From contig CBESOE010000028.1 in NCBI GenBank assembly GCA_965531145.1, forward strand, positions 1 through 38,184: 38,184 bases of DNA. The letters are read 5' to 3'. The notes beneath the pieces are model-generated. The model saw nothing but the letters and a program-made list of their open reading frames with translations. It was not told the origin of the DNA and made no database searches. Both the position numbers and the translations under genes were made by a program. Source of the stretch: JAQAZP01 sp965531145. GTDB taxonomy: Bacteria; Acidobacteriota; JAQAZP01. Within the stretch, counting starts at the first letter, position 1. Every line of letters starts with the position of its first letter. Shown here one piece after another: positions 7,408-14,816 of this stretch.

Positions 7408-8353
7408 CATCGCCAGGAAGGTGCTGGAAATCGAGGCCGACGCGGTGCGTGGCCTGATCGTCACGCTGGACGAGCGTTTCCTCAAGGCCGTGGACCTGGT
7501 TTACGGCTGCACGGGACGGACCATTCTCACCGGCATGGGCAAGTCGGGAATCATCTGCAAGAAGATCTCGGCCACCCTGGCCTCCACCGGCACCCCTTCC
7601 CTCTTCCTCCACCCGGCCGAGGCGGTGCACGGCGACCTGGGCATGGTGGTGGAGGGCGACGTGGTGGTGGCCGTCTCCAACAGCGGCGAGACCACCGAGA
7701 TCACCCGCATGCTGGACCGGATCAAGCGGTTGCGCGTCCCCCTGATCTCCCTGGTGGGCTCGCTGCAGTCCACCCTTGCCCGCTACAGCGACGTGGCCCT
7801 GCACATTCCCATCCCCCGGGAGGCCGACCCCCTGGGCCTGGCCCCCACCGCCAGCACCACCGCGGCCCTGGCCATGGGCGACGCCCTGGCCGTGGCCCTG
7901 ACCCAGCGCCGGGGGTTCCGCCGCGAGGACTTTGCCGCCTTCCATCCCGGCGGCGAGCTGGGCCGGCAGCTGCTCAAGGTGGAAGACCTGATGCACCGCG
8001 GCGAGCGGGTGCCGCTGGTGGGGCCGGAGACCACGCTCAAGGACTGCCTGATCGAGATGTCGGCCAAGGGTTTCGGCATGACCACCGTGGCCGGGGCCGA
8101 CGGCACCCTGCTGGGCATCGTCACCGACGGCGACCTGCGGCGGGCGCTGGAGCAGGACGTCGACATCAAAGCCGTCACCGCCGCCCAGTGCATGACCACG
8201 AATCCAGCCACCATACCGGCCACAGCGTTGGCCACCCGGGCCCTGGCCCTGATGGAGGAGCGCAAGATCACCTGCCTCTGTATCGTCGACGGCCAGGGCG
8301 GCCTGGAGGGCATCGTGCACCTCCACGACCTCTGGCGAACCGAAATGGTGTAG
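7397..8353 (+). CDS. kdsD: Arabinose-5-phosphate isomerase
   Basis: Isomerises ribulose 5-phosphate to arabinose 5-phosphate, the substrate of KdsA. The 318-residue protein is a KdsD/KpsF type: an N-terminal SIS sugar-isomerase domain with TGMGKSGIICKKI, the conserved HPAEAVHGDLG and SNSGETTEI motifs, then FHPGGELGR. Two CBS repeats follow (about residues 205-318; TDGDLRRALE and the final LHDLW). Length is normal (about 320). The ATG at 7397 lies inside the kdsA 3' end, suggesting translational coupling. Confidence 0.94.
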   Translation: MSLDIARKVLEIEADAVRGLIVTLDERFLKAVDLVYGCTGRTILTGMGKSGIICKKISATLASTGTPSLFLHPAEAVHGDLGMVVEGDVVVAVSNSGETTEITRMLDRIKRLRVPLISLVGSLQSTLARYSDVALHIPIPREADPLGLAPTASTTAALAMGDALAVALTQRRGFRREDFAAFHPGGELGRQLLKVEDLMHRGERVPLVGPETTLKDCLIEMSAKGFGMTTVAGADGTLLGIVTDGDLRRALEQDVDIKAVTAAQCMTTNPATIPATALATRALALMEERKITCLCIVDGQGGLEGIVHLHDLWRTEMV

Positions 8354-8356
8354 CGA

Positions 8357-8884
8357 ATGGACCCTGATCTGAAACGGCGTGCCGCCAGCATCGAGTGCAT
8401 CCTCACCGACGTGGACGGCGTGCTCACCGACGGCACCATCGCCCTGCTGGGCGACACCGCGGAGATCAAACAGTTTCACGTCTGGGACGGCAGCGGTATC
8501 AAGTATGCCCAGCGCTGCGGGCTGCGGGTGGGCTTCATCACCGGCCGCCGGTCCGATTCGGTGGCCCGGCGGGCGGCGGAGCTGGGCGTGGAGGACCTCC
8601 ACATGGGGGCGATCCGCAAGCTGCCGGTGCTGGAGGAGATCCAGGCCCGTCACAGCCTGGAACTGCCGCAGATCGCCTACCTCGGTGACGACCTCATCGA
8701 CCTGCCGATCCTCACCAGGGTGGGCCTGGCCGCCGCCGTGCCGGAAGCCCACGAGGAGGTGCTCTCCCGGGTTCACATGGTGACCTCCGCCTCTGCCGGC
8801 AAGGGGGCGCTCCGGGAAGTGATCGAACTCATTCTCAAGGCCCGGGGGGACTGGGACGGAATCATCGAACGATACCTGATCTGA
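8357..8884 (+). CDS. kdsC: 3-deoxy-manno-octulosonate-8-phosphatase
   Basis: Dephosphorylates Kdo-8-phosphate to Kdo, the step between KdsA and KdsB. The 175-residue protein is a cap-less HAD phosphatase with motif I DVDGVLTDG (nucleophile and acid/base Asp), motif II TGRRS, and motif IV GDDLIDLPIL. Starts three bases after the kdsD stop. In related bacteria the lptC-lptA-lptB genes often follow; here a LapA-like gene does. Confidence 0.94.
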   Translation: MDPDLKRRAASIECILTDVDGVLTDGTIALLGDTAEIKQFHVWDGSGIKYAQRCGLRVGFITGRRSDSVARRAAELGVEDLHMGAIRKLPVLEEIQARHSLELPQIAYLGDDLIDLPILTRVGLAAAVPEAHEEVLSRVHMVTSASAGKGALREVIELILKARGDWDGIIERYLI

Positions 8885-8924
8885 CAACCGCCAGCCGGCG
8901 ACCCGCCGCTCAATGGAGGTGGCC

Positions 8925-9287
8925 ATGAAGTATATGACCCTGCTGCTGATCCTGTTCTTGTCCCTTATATTGCTCTGCTTCCTCTACCTCAACCAGGGGC
9001 TGGTGACGATCAAGTATTTCCCCGGTGAGGGGCACCAGACACCGCCGATCCCGGTCTTTGCCATCATGATGCTGGGGATCATCGCCGGGGTGCTGATGGC
9101 CGGGGTGATCGGCTTTGGCGAACAGTTGCGGATGCGCCTCCGCCTGCGCCAGGCCGTGCGGGCCAAAAACGACCTGGAGCAGCAACTGACCACGCTGAAA
9201 AAGAAATGGGAAGAGGACGAGAGCCTGGAAGCGGTGCTCCCAGTGTCGGAGGTGGCTGAGCTGCCGCCCCCGGATCAACCTTCCTGA
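8925..9287 (+). CDS. lapA: LapA-domain (DUF1049) inner-membrane protein
   Basis: A 120-residue protein with two hydrophobic segments (about residues 3-22 and 43-64), then a basic, coiled-coil-prone tail (R.RLRQAVRAKNDLEQQL) and an acidic C-terminus. This is the layout of LapA-domain proteins; in enterics LapA works with LapB in controlling LPS synthesis via LpxC stability. No LapB is seen here, so the same role is only inferred from the Kdo operon context. The start at 8925 is chosen because GGAGG (8915-8919) sits five bases upstream; the ATG at 8913 overlaps that site. The 3' end overlaps the convergent queD by 13 bases. Confidence 0.75.
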   Translation: MKYMTLLLILFLSLILLCFLYLNQGLVTIKYFPGEGHQTPPIPVFAIMMLGIIAGVLMAGVIGFGEQLRMRLRLRQAVRAKNDLEQQLTTLKKKWEEDESLEAVLPVSEVAELPPPDQPS

Positions 9288-9676
9288 ACCGCATCGGCCC
9301 GGCAGTAGCGGGCCGCCGAACCCGGGGTTTCCTCCACCTCCACCGCCTGCAGCCAGGCGTCGGGTGCCGATTCGCCCATCAGCGGCGCCTGGTGTAACAG
9401 CCGGTAGATCTCGGTGGCCAGGTTTTCCGCCGAGGGGTTCGACCCGCGGAAGAGAGGGTCGAGGTTCAGGTCGCAACCCTCGAAGCGCGCGAGCACACTC
9501 TCCAGCAGGGAGCGCAGCCGCCGCACATCCACCAGCATGCCCCAGGGGTCGGTGTCCTCCCCGCAGACGATGGCCCGCACCTTCCAGCGGTGGCCGTGGA
9601 CCCGGGCGCAGCGTCCGGCATAGCCCTCCAGGTGGTGCGCCGCGGAGAAGGGAACTTCCACCTGAACCTCGAACAT
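9275..9676 (-). CDS. queD: QueD / 6-pyruvoyl-tetrahydropterin synthase family protein
   Basis: Likely 6-carboxytetrahydropterin synthase of the queuosine (7-deazaguanine) pathway. The 133-residue protein begins with FSAAHHL, then CARVHGHRW, giving the zinc-binding His residues and the catalytic Cys, and has a later MLVDVRRL and PSAENLA motif typical of the family. A true pterin synthase role cannot be excluded. It is the last gene of a waaL-heptose kinase-queD unit; its ATG overlaps the kinase stop (TGATG), so translation is coupled. No other queuosine gene is present in the window. Confidence 0.85.
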   Translation of the reverse strand: MFEVQVEVPFSAAHHLEGYAGRCARVHGHRWKVRAIVCGEDTDPWGMLVDVRRLRSLLESVLARFEGCDLNLDPLFRGSNPSAENLATEIYRLLHQAPLMGESAPDAWLQAVEVEETPGSAARYCRADAVQEG

Positions 9677-10665
9677 CAGAGGATCTCCTGCATCTCGGCG
9701 GGATAGACCGGGGTGGTGCCCACCTTTCCCACCGCCACACCGGCGGCCATGTTGGAGAGCACCGCGGCTTCACGCAGGCTGGCGCCGGCGGCCATGGCCG
9801 CGGTGAGCCAGGCGATCACCGTGTCCCCGGCGCCGGTGACATCGTAGATCTCGCGGTTGGCCGCTGGAATGGTGACCTGCCGCTTGCCCCGCTCGAAAAG
9901 GCTCATGCCGTACTGCCCGCGGGTGATCAACACCGCCTGGCACTCCAGCCGCCGTAGCAGCTTGCGGCCCACCAGCTGGAATTCCTCGTCGGCCACCGGG
10001 GAGAAACTCCCCAGGAAGCGGCCCACCTCGTGCCGGTTGGGGGTGATCACCGCCGCGCCCTTGCGGTAGTGCAGGAAGTTCGGGGGCTTGGGGTCGGCGG
10101 TGAGCGGGATGCCGTTCGCTTCGGCCTGCTGGATACAGAAGGCCACCATCCCCCCGGTGAGCGTACCCTTGTCGTAATCGGAGAGCAGGATGGCGTCCAC
10201 CGAGCCGGCCAGCCGACTGATGTTCTTCTTCAGTTCCTTTTCCGCAGCCGACGGAAGCTGAAGCTGCCCGGCTTCCCGGTCGGCCCGCAACAGTTGCTGG
10301 CCCCGGGCGATGATTCGTGTTTTCACCGTGGTGGGATGCTCGGGCACCCGAACCAGCCCGGCACAACCGGCGCCGGCAGTGCTGAACAGGTCGGCCAGCT
10401 CGGTGCCCGGCAGGTCCTCACCCACCACGCCCACCACCTCCACCCCGGCGCCCATGGCCGAGAGGTTCTGCACCACGTTTCCCGCCCCGCCGGGAACGGC
10501 GTTTTCACTGGTGACCCGCACTACCGGTACCGGTGCCTCCGGCGAGATCCGCGTCACGTCGCCCATCAAAAAGCGGTCGAGCATCAGGTCCCCCACCACC
10601 AGCACCTTGACCCCGGACAGCTGCTGAAGAATATCGTGACCCCTTTTTCGGGACAGGAGCTTCAC
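9676..10665 (-). CDS. D-glycero-beta-D-manno-heptose-7-phosphate kinase (HldE domain I type), paralog 1
   Basis: Phosphorylates heptose 7-phosphate at C1 in ADP-heptose synthesis. The 329-residue PfkB/ribokinase-family protein carries VVGDLMLDRFLMGDV.RISPEAPVPV near the N-terminus, the PGGAGNVVQNLSAMGA motif, and the ATP/anion-hole motif VTGAGDTVIAW near residue 280, all as in HldE/RfaE domain I. It is a stand-alone kinase with no nucleotidyltransferase domain. The start is GTG at 10665, overlapping the ligase stop by GTGA. A second paralog lies at 14800-15828. This copy keeps the ISPEAPVPV motif best and is the better candidate for true HldA. Confidence 0.85.
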   Translation of the reverse strand: MKLLSRKRGHDILQQLSGVKVLVVGDLMLDRFLMGDVTRISPEAPVPVVRVTSENAVPGGAGNVVQNLSAMGAGVEVVGVVGEDLPGTELADLFSTAGAGCAGLVRVPEHPTTVKTRIIARGQQLLRADREAGQLQLPSAAEKELKKNISRLAGSVDAILLSDYDKGTLTGGMVAFCIQQAEANGIPLTADPKPPNFLHYRKGAAVITPNRHEVGRFLGSFSPVADEEFQLVGRKLLRRLECQAVLITRGQYGMSLFERGKRQVTIPAANREIYDVTGAGDTVIAWLTAAMAAGASLREAAVLSNMAAGVAVGKVGTTPVYPAEMQEIL

Positions 10666-11942
10666 TGTTGTGTTCCTCCGTTGAGGTCCGGGCCGGTGCG
10701 GTCCCGGGCGGAATATGCCGTGGCAATGATGAACAGGAAGAGGATCAGCACCTCCGTGTCACCAAAATTGTACTCGAAAATGCCAGCGGTGAAAAATGCT
10801 GTGGCCGCGGCCAGCGGGGCCAGCTGGAAGAACATGCGAGGGTCGAAGTTCCCGCCGGCCGGAGCGGGACGGTGGGAGAAACCACCCAGCCGGCGCAACC
10901 GGCGCAGCAGGTCGCTGAGCAGCCAGAGCACGAACCAGAGCCAGAAACCAAGGCCCACCAGCCCCATTTCGGCAGCCACCTGCACCTGGGTGTTGTGCAG
11001 GTGGATGGTCTCCTCGTTCACCGCCCGGTGGGTGCGGTACGCCGGGTAGAGCCCCTCCACATTGCCGATGCCCACCCCCTGCAGGGGATTGTCGATCACC
11101 ATCCGTACACCGCTCTTCAGCTGGTTCAGGCGGTCGATGTTGGACACATTGGTGCGGGTGTCGAAGATGTCCTGGATCCGGTCGGCCAGTGTCCCCTGGG
11201 TCAGGGCCAGCACCACAACCAGGGCCAGCGGCACGGTGATCAGCCGCCAGGACCGGAGGCAGGCGGCGATCACAACGATGCCGGCGATCAGGCCCACCCA
11301 GGCGTGACGGGAGTAGGTCATCACCAGGGCCAGCGAAACCAGCACCAGCGAGGCCCAGATCCACCACCGCCCCCTCCCCTGTCCCCGCCCCCCCCTGGGC
11401 GAACTGGCCAGCAGGGCGATGATCACCACGTCCACCAGCATCAGGATGCCGGAGTAGGTCATGTAGTGCCCCATGGGGCCGGAAATGCGGTGTCTGACGC
11501 CGCCCACATCGTCGATCACATACTCGGCCAGGCCCACCAGGGCCACCATTCCCCCCATCAACACCACCACGTGGACCAGGGGCATCACGTCATCCTCCCC
11601 CTCCATGATGTTGTAGAAGAGCAGCAGCACCAGCAGGTTTGTCAGGCCCACGGTTTCGCGAAGACTGACCTGGGGATCGAGGGAGAGCGAAGCGGAGACA
11701 ACACCCTGGATGATGAAGAAGAATAGGGGGATCATCAGCGGCAGCGGGCGAAACCGGCGCCCCCCCCGTCTGAGCAGCAGGCCGAACCAGAGCAGGACCA
11801 TCAGGTTGATGGCGATCTGGACCAGAGCGATCCGGGTCACCCCGAAGAGGGTCAGGGCCAGCAGCAGGTAGAGCAGTTTTTCGCCCGCTCCGGACCTTTT
11901 GCCCAGCGGGTCGGCAAAGATTTCACCGGCGCGGAGCAACAT
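10662..11942 (-). CDS. waaL: O-antigen ligase family (Wzy_C / WaaL-like) membrane protein
   Basis: Predicted to attach polymerised O-antigen to the lipid A-core in the periplasm, though the family also includes O-antigen polymerases and other glycan ligases. The 426-residue protein has about ten hydrophobic segments and a large loop between about residues 240 and 320 with the family motifs R..QL.SGV.M..D.PL.GVGIGN and the conserved His in IHLHNTQVQV. Basic Arg residues in the loop fit the catalytic model. The ATG at 11942 follows GGGAGACAGGG. The family assignment is firm; ligase versus polymerase is inferred from the LPS-core neighbours. Confidence 0.8.
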   Translation of the reverse strand: MLLRAGEIFADPLGKRSGAGEKLLYLLLALTLFGVTRIALVQIAINLMVLLWFGLLLRRGGRRFRPLPLMIPLFFFIIQGVVSASLSLDPQVSLRETVGLTNLLVLLLFYNIMEGEDDVMPLVHVVVLMGGMVALVGLAEYVIDDVGGVRHRISGPMGHYMTYSGILMLVDVVIIALLASSPRGGRGQGRGRWWIWASLVLVSLALVMTYSRHAWVGLIAGIVVIAACLRSWRLITVPLALVVVLALTQGTLADRIQDIFDTRTNVSNIDRLNQLKSGVRMVIDNPLQGVGIGNVEGLYPAYRTHRAVNEETIHLHNTQVQVAAEMGLVGLGFWLWFVLWLLSDLLRRLRRLGGFSHRPAPAGGNFDPRMFFQLAPLAAATAFFTAGIFEYNFGDTEVLILFLFIIATAYSARDRTGPDLNGGTQQ

Positions 11943-12003
11943 CCCTGTCTCCCTTGTCCACTCCTCTCCTCCTGGTACACGGGGTCATGACAATTCGATC
12001 CTC

Positions 12004-12032
12004 ACTATAGACAGGCACTCCCACGCTGTCAA
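12004..12032 (-). promoter_or_regulatory. Predicted sigma70 promoter of waaL-kinase-queD
   Basis: On the minus strand a perfect TTGACA (12032-12027), a 17 bp spacer, and TATAGT (12009-12004). The expected start near 11997 gives a leader of about 55 nt. Confidence 0.7.
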
Positions 12033-12051
12033 CGAATGGGGTTTCCTCCCT

Positions 12052-12080
12052 TTGCATGGTGTCCCGCGACTCAATATAAT
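12052..12080 (+). promoter_or_regulatory. Predicted sigma70 promoter of the Kdo kinase gene
   Basis: TTGCAT (12052-12057), a 17 bp spacer, and a perfect TATAAT (12075-12080). Transcription should begin at about 12086-12088, which coincides with the chosen ATG at 12088. Confidence 0.55.
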
Positions 12081-12087
12081 CACTCCC

Positions 12088-12945
12088 ATGTTAAGTATCC
12101 CCGATGGTTACACTCTGCTGAGGCCAGAGCCGGGCCTGGCGCTGCTGCTGCGGCAGGGTCTTCTGCCCCTGCTGGAGCAGGCCGGACTCACCCGCTTCCC
12201 GATTCCGCCGCCTTACGCTGCCCACGGTCCGGAACCGGCGGCCGGACGGGGCACGGCCTGGCGGGTGGAGCTGGGGGACGGTCCCCCCCTGGTGACTAAG
12301 CACTACCGCCGGGGAGGCTTGCTGGGCAAGCTTCGAGGAGACCGATACAGCGGTGTGAACCGGCAGTTCGAAGAGATCCGGGTCTGCCAGGCGGCCCGGG
12401 CCGCCGGGCTGCGGGTGCCGCTGATTCAGTGCCTCTGGGTGAAGCGGGCCGGCCGCTTCAGTTCGAGAATGGCCGCGGCCACAAGGGAGGTCCCGGGGGC
12501 CCGGGACCTGTTTCACGCCCTGGGCGACCTCCGGGAAGCGTCGGAACGGGGACTCCTGCTTGCGGCCGTGGCGGCGGAGGTGAGGAAACTGCACGATGCC
12601 GGCATCCTTCACCCGGACCTCAACCTGGGCAACATCCTGGTGGCCGGAACCGCCGACGAAGCGGAGATCCACCTCATCGATTTCGACCGGGCCACGGTCA
12701 TGGACCGGCCCCTGGACAGGAAGGAACGGCAGGGTGCCCTGACCCGCATGTATCGCTCGCTGGCCAAGCTCAGCCGTCCCGCGCCGCCGCCCCTTTCCCC
12801 CGAAGAGAAGGAGCTCTTTATTTCCAGCTATTGGCACGACGAAACCGGGCCCCACACCGCCCTGCGCCGGCGCTGCCGCCGGGAGCTGGCCCTGCACCGC
12901 TTCTGGTGGCGTCTCAACCCGCCCCGGGGAGGGACGAACCGATGA
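12088..12945 (+). CDS. Lipopolysaccharide kinase, Kdo/WaaP family
   Basis: A 285-residue protein kinase-like enzyme expected to phosphorylate Kdo or heptose of the LPS inner core. It shows LVTKHYRRGG with the ATP-binding Lys, the catalytic loop HPDLNLGNILV, and the metal-binding Asp in IHLIDFDRA, as in KdkA/WaaP proteins (Pfam Kdo family). KdkA-type Kdo kinase is slightly favoured over WaaP because of its size and the HPDLNLGN motif, but the acceptor cannot be read from sequence. The ATG at 12088 has no clear ribosome site and lies at the predicted transcription start; the upstream in-frame extension crosses the promoter and was rejected. The stop overlaps the heptosyltransferase start (ATGA). 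Confidence 0.8.
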   Translation: MLSIPDGYTLLRPEPGLALLLRQGLLPLLEQAGLTRFPIPPPYAAHGPEPAAGRGTAWRVELGDGPPLVTKHYRRGGLLGKLRGDRYSGVNRQFEEIRVCQAARAAGLRVPLIQCLWVKRAGRFSSRMAAATREVPGARDLFHALGDLREASERGLLLAAVAAEVRKLHDAGILHPDLNLGNILVAGTADEAEIHLIDFDRATVMDRPLDRKERQGALTRMYRSLAKLSRPAPPPLSPEEKELFISSYWHDETGPHTALRRRCRRELALHRFWWRLNPPRGGTNR

Positions 12946-14345
12946 CCGCTGATCTCCACAAACCTGTTGCCACCGTCCTTCCGGATCTCGATTCGCTGAA
13001 ACGAATCCTGATCATCCGCCTCGGCGCCCTGGGGGACGTGGTACGCACCCTGCCCGCCCTGCGGGCCATCAGACACCGCCTGCCCAAAGCGCACATCAGC
13101 TGGCTGGTGGAGGAAGGCAGCCGCCAGCTGCTGGAGGGCCACCCCGACCTGGACCAGGTGATCATGCTGCCCCGGCAACGGCTCTCCTCCGAACTGCTTC
13201 GCCCCTGGCAGCTGCACCGCGGGCTGGGCCGGTTGGGCGGTGTGCTGCGGCAGCTGCGGGCCGAAAAGTTCGATGCGGTGTTCGACCTCCACGGCCTGCT
13301 GAAGAGCGGTCTGCTGGCCCGGGCCAGCGGCGCGCCGATCCGTTTCGGCTTTCCCCGGGACCTGGGCCGGGAGGGCAGCCACCGTTTCACCACCCACCAA
13401 CTCAATGTACCGCCGGAGGTGAAGAACCGGGTGGACCGGCTGTTCCACATGCTCACCGTGGCCGGTATCGAACCCCGGCCCGAGGCCGGCACCGGCATCT
13501 TCCCCTCGGACCAGGCCCTGGCCGTGGTGGACCGCTACCTGGGGGAGATTGTGCCCGACGATTCCCGGGGGGTGGCCGTCTTTGCCGTGGGGTCGAGCAA
13601 CCAGCAGTCCTGGAAACGGTGGCCGGTGGACCGATTCGCCAGGGTGGCCACGGAGCTCACCAGCCGCCTGCCGCTGGAGGCGCTTCTGGTCTGGGGCCCG
13701 GGTGAGGAGGAGATGGCCCGGGCGGTGCTGGAGGCCGCCGGCAGCGCACCGCACATCCACCTTGCCCCGCCACTCCAACTGATGGAACTGGCCGCCCTGC
13801 TCCAGCGCAGCCGTCTCTTCGTGGGCGGGGACAGCGGCCCCATGCACCTGGCCGCGGCCATGGGCGCCCCGGTTGTGGGCATCTTCGGCCCCACCGACCC
13901 GGAGCTGAACCGACCGCTGGCCCCCGGCGGCTTCCGCGCGGTGCAACCCCTGGTGGTGGACGGGCAGTTGAGCAAGCAGGAACGCCGGCGGACGGTGCGC
14001 ATGGATGAAGTGTCGGCGGACCAGGTGCTGGAGGCCGCCGAGGAACTCTTCCAGCAGGGCACCGGCACGCACCAGACCCAACAACAGGTTGAAGAACAAC
14101 AGCCCATGGAACGGGCAGCCATCCTCGGCTCGGCCATCGAGGCCCAGGTGCTCACCAACCTGCTGGAGCAGGACCGCATCCCCCACATGGTGAGGCTGTT
14201 CCGGGAGATCGCTTTTGACGGGATCTTCGAGCCGCAAAAGGGCTGGGGTGAGTTGCTGGTGCCGCCGGAACGGAAGGATGAGGCCTGCGCCCTGCTGGAG
14301 ACGGTGAGATCGGGGGAGGGATTAGGGCAGGGCCCTGATGCGTGA
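12942..14345 (+). CDS. Heptosyltransferase (GT9) with C-terminal DUF2007-like domain
   Basis: Transfers heptose from ADP-heptose to the Kdo or heptose of the inner core. Residues about 20-370 are a GT-B glycosyltransferase family 9 protein: ILIIRLGALGDVVRTLPALR with the catalytic Asp, DLHGLLKSGLLAR, the WKRWPVDRFA segment and the nucleotide-sugar-binding GGDSGPMHLAAAMG and IFGPTDP. WaaC-like is more likely than WaaF. After a Gln/Glu linker, residues about 389-460 look like a small DUF2007-type domain (IEAQVLTNLLEQDRIPHMV ... GELLVPPERKDEACALLE). The total is 467 residues against about 350 for the family, so this is a fusion. An internal ATG at 14106 could also start the tail alone. The end overlaps the convergent hldC. 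Confidence 0.85.
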   Translation: MTADLHKPVATVLPDLDSLKRILIIRLGALGDVVRTLPALRAIRHRLPKAHISWLVEEGSRQLLEGHPDLDQVIMLPRQRLSSELLRPWQLHRGLGRLGGVLRQLRAEKFDAVFDLHGLLKSGLLARASGAPIRFGFPRDLGREGSHRFTTHQLNVPPEVKNRVDRLFHMLTVAGIEPRPEAGTGIFPSDQALAVVDRYLGEIVPDDSRGVAVFAVGSSNQQSWKRWPVDRFARVATELTSRLPLEALLVWGPGEEEMARAVLEAAGSAPHIHLAPPLQLMELAALLQRSRLFVGGDSGPMHLAAAMGAPVVGIFGPTDPELNRPLAPGGFRAVQPLVVDGQLSKQERRRTVRMDEVSADQVLEAAEELFQQGTGTHQTQQQVEEQQPMERAAILGSAIEAQVLTNLLEQDRIPHMVRLFREIAFDGIFEPQKGWGELLVPPERKDEACALLETVRSGEGLGQGPDA

Positions 14346-14816
14346 GACCAGGTCGGTGGTGGCGTGGTCAGTGTTGTCACCGACGATGCGGACCTCCCCG
14401 CCCACCGACTCCACCACTCCCCGTTCCGGCACGCTCTCCACGGTGTAGTCGGTGCCCTTGCAGTGCACGTCCGGTTTCAGGGCCCGGATCACCTCCACCA
14501 CCGTTGGTTCGTCAAAGAGGGTGACATAGTCCACCGGCTCCAGGGCGGCCAGCAGCTCGGCCCGCTCCAGCTCCGGCTGGATCGGTCGTCCCGGCCCCTT
14601 CAGCCCCCGCACACCGGCATCGCTGTTCACCGCCACCACCAACAGGTCACCCTCCGCAGCGGCGCTGTAGAGGTAGCGGACGTGGCCCACGTGCAGCAGG
14701 TCGAAGCAGCCGTTGGTCAGCACCACCCGGCGGCCCGCGGCCTTCGCCTCGCGGATCCTGGGCACCAGATCGGCCAGGGGAAGGATTCTGTTTCGGGGAT
14801 CAGAGGCCTGCTTCAA
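14322..14816 (-). CDS. hldC: D-glycero-beta-D-manno-heptose 1-phosphate adenylyltransferase
   Basis: Adds AMP to heptose 1-phosphate to give ADP-heptose (RfaE2 / HldE domain II). The 164-residue protein has the nucleotidyltransferase signature LTNGCFDLLHVGHVRYL, the VAVNSDAGVRGLKGPGRPI motif and a late KGTDYT segment. The usual length is about 160. The first possible start after the upstream stop is a TTG at 14816, which lies inside the 3' end of the kinase gene (17-base overlap); no ATG or GTG precedes it, so a TTG start is likely. Made as a separate protein rather than fused to the kinase as in enteric HldE. Converges with the heptosyltransferase, overlapping by 24 bases. Confidence 0.88.
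   Translation of the reverse strand: MKQASDPRNRILPLADLVPRIREAKAAGRRVVLTNGCFDLLHVGHVRYLYSAAAEGDLLVVAVNSDAGVRGLKGPGRPIQPELERAELLAALEPVDYVTLFDEPTVVEVIRALKPDVHCKGTDYTVESVPERGVVESVGGEVRIVGDNTDHATTDLVSRIRALP

Noticed and set aside
11899..12087. In-frame extension of the Kdo kinase by 63 codons
   Set aside because: It spans both divergent promoters and has no kinase similarity.
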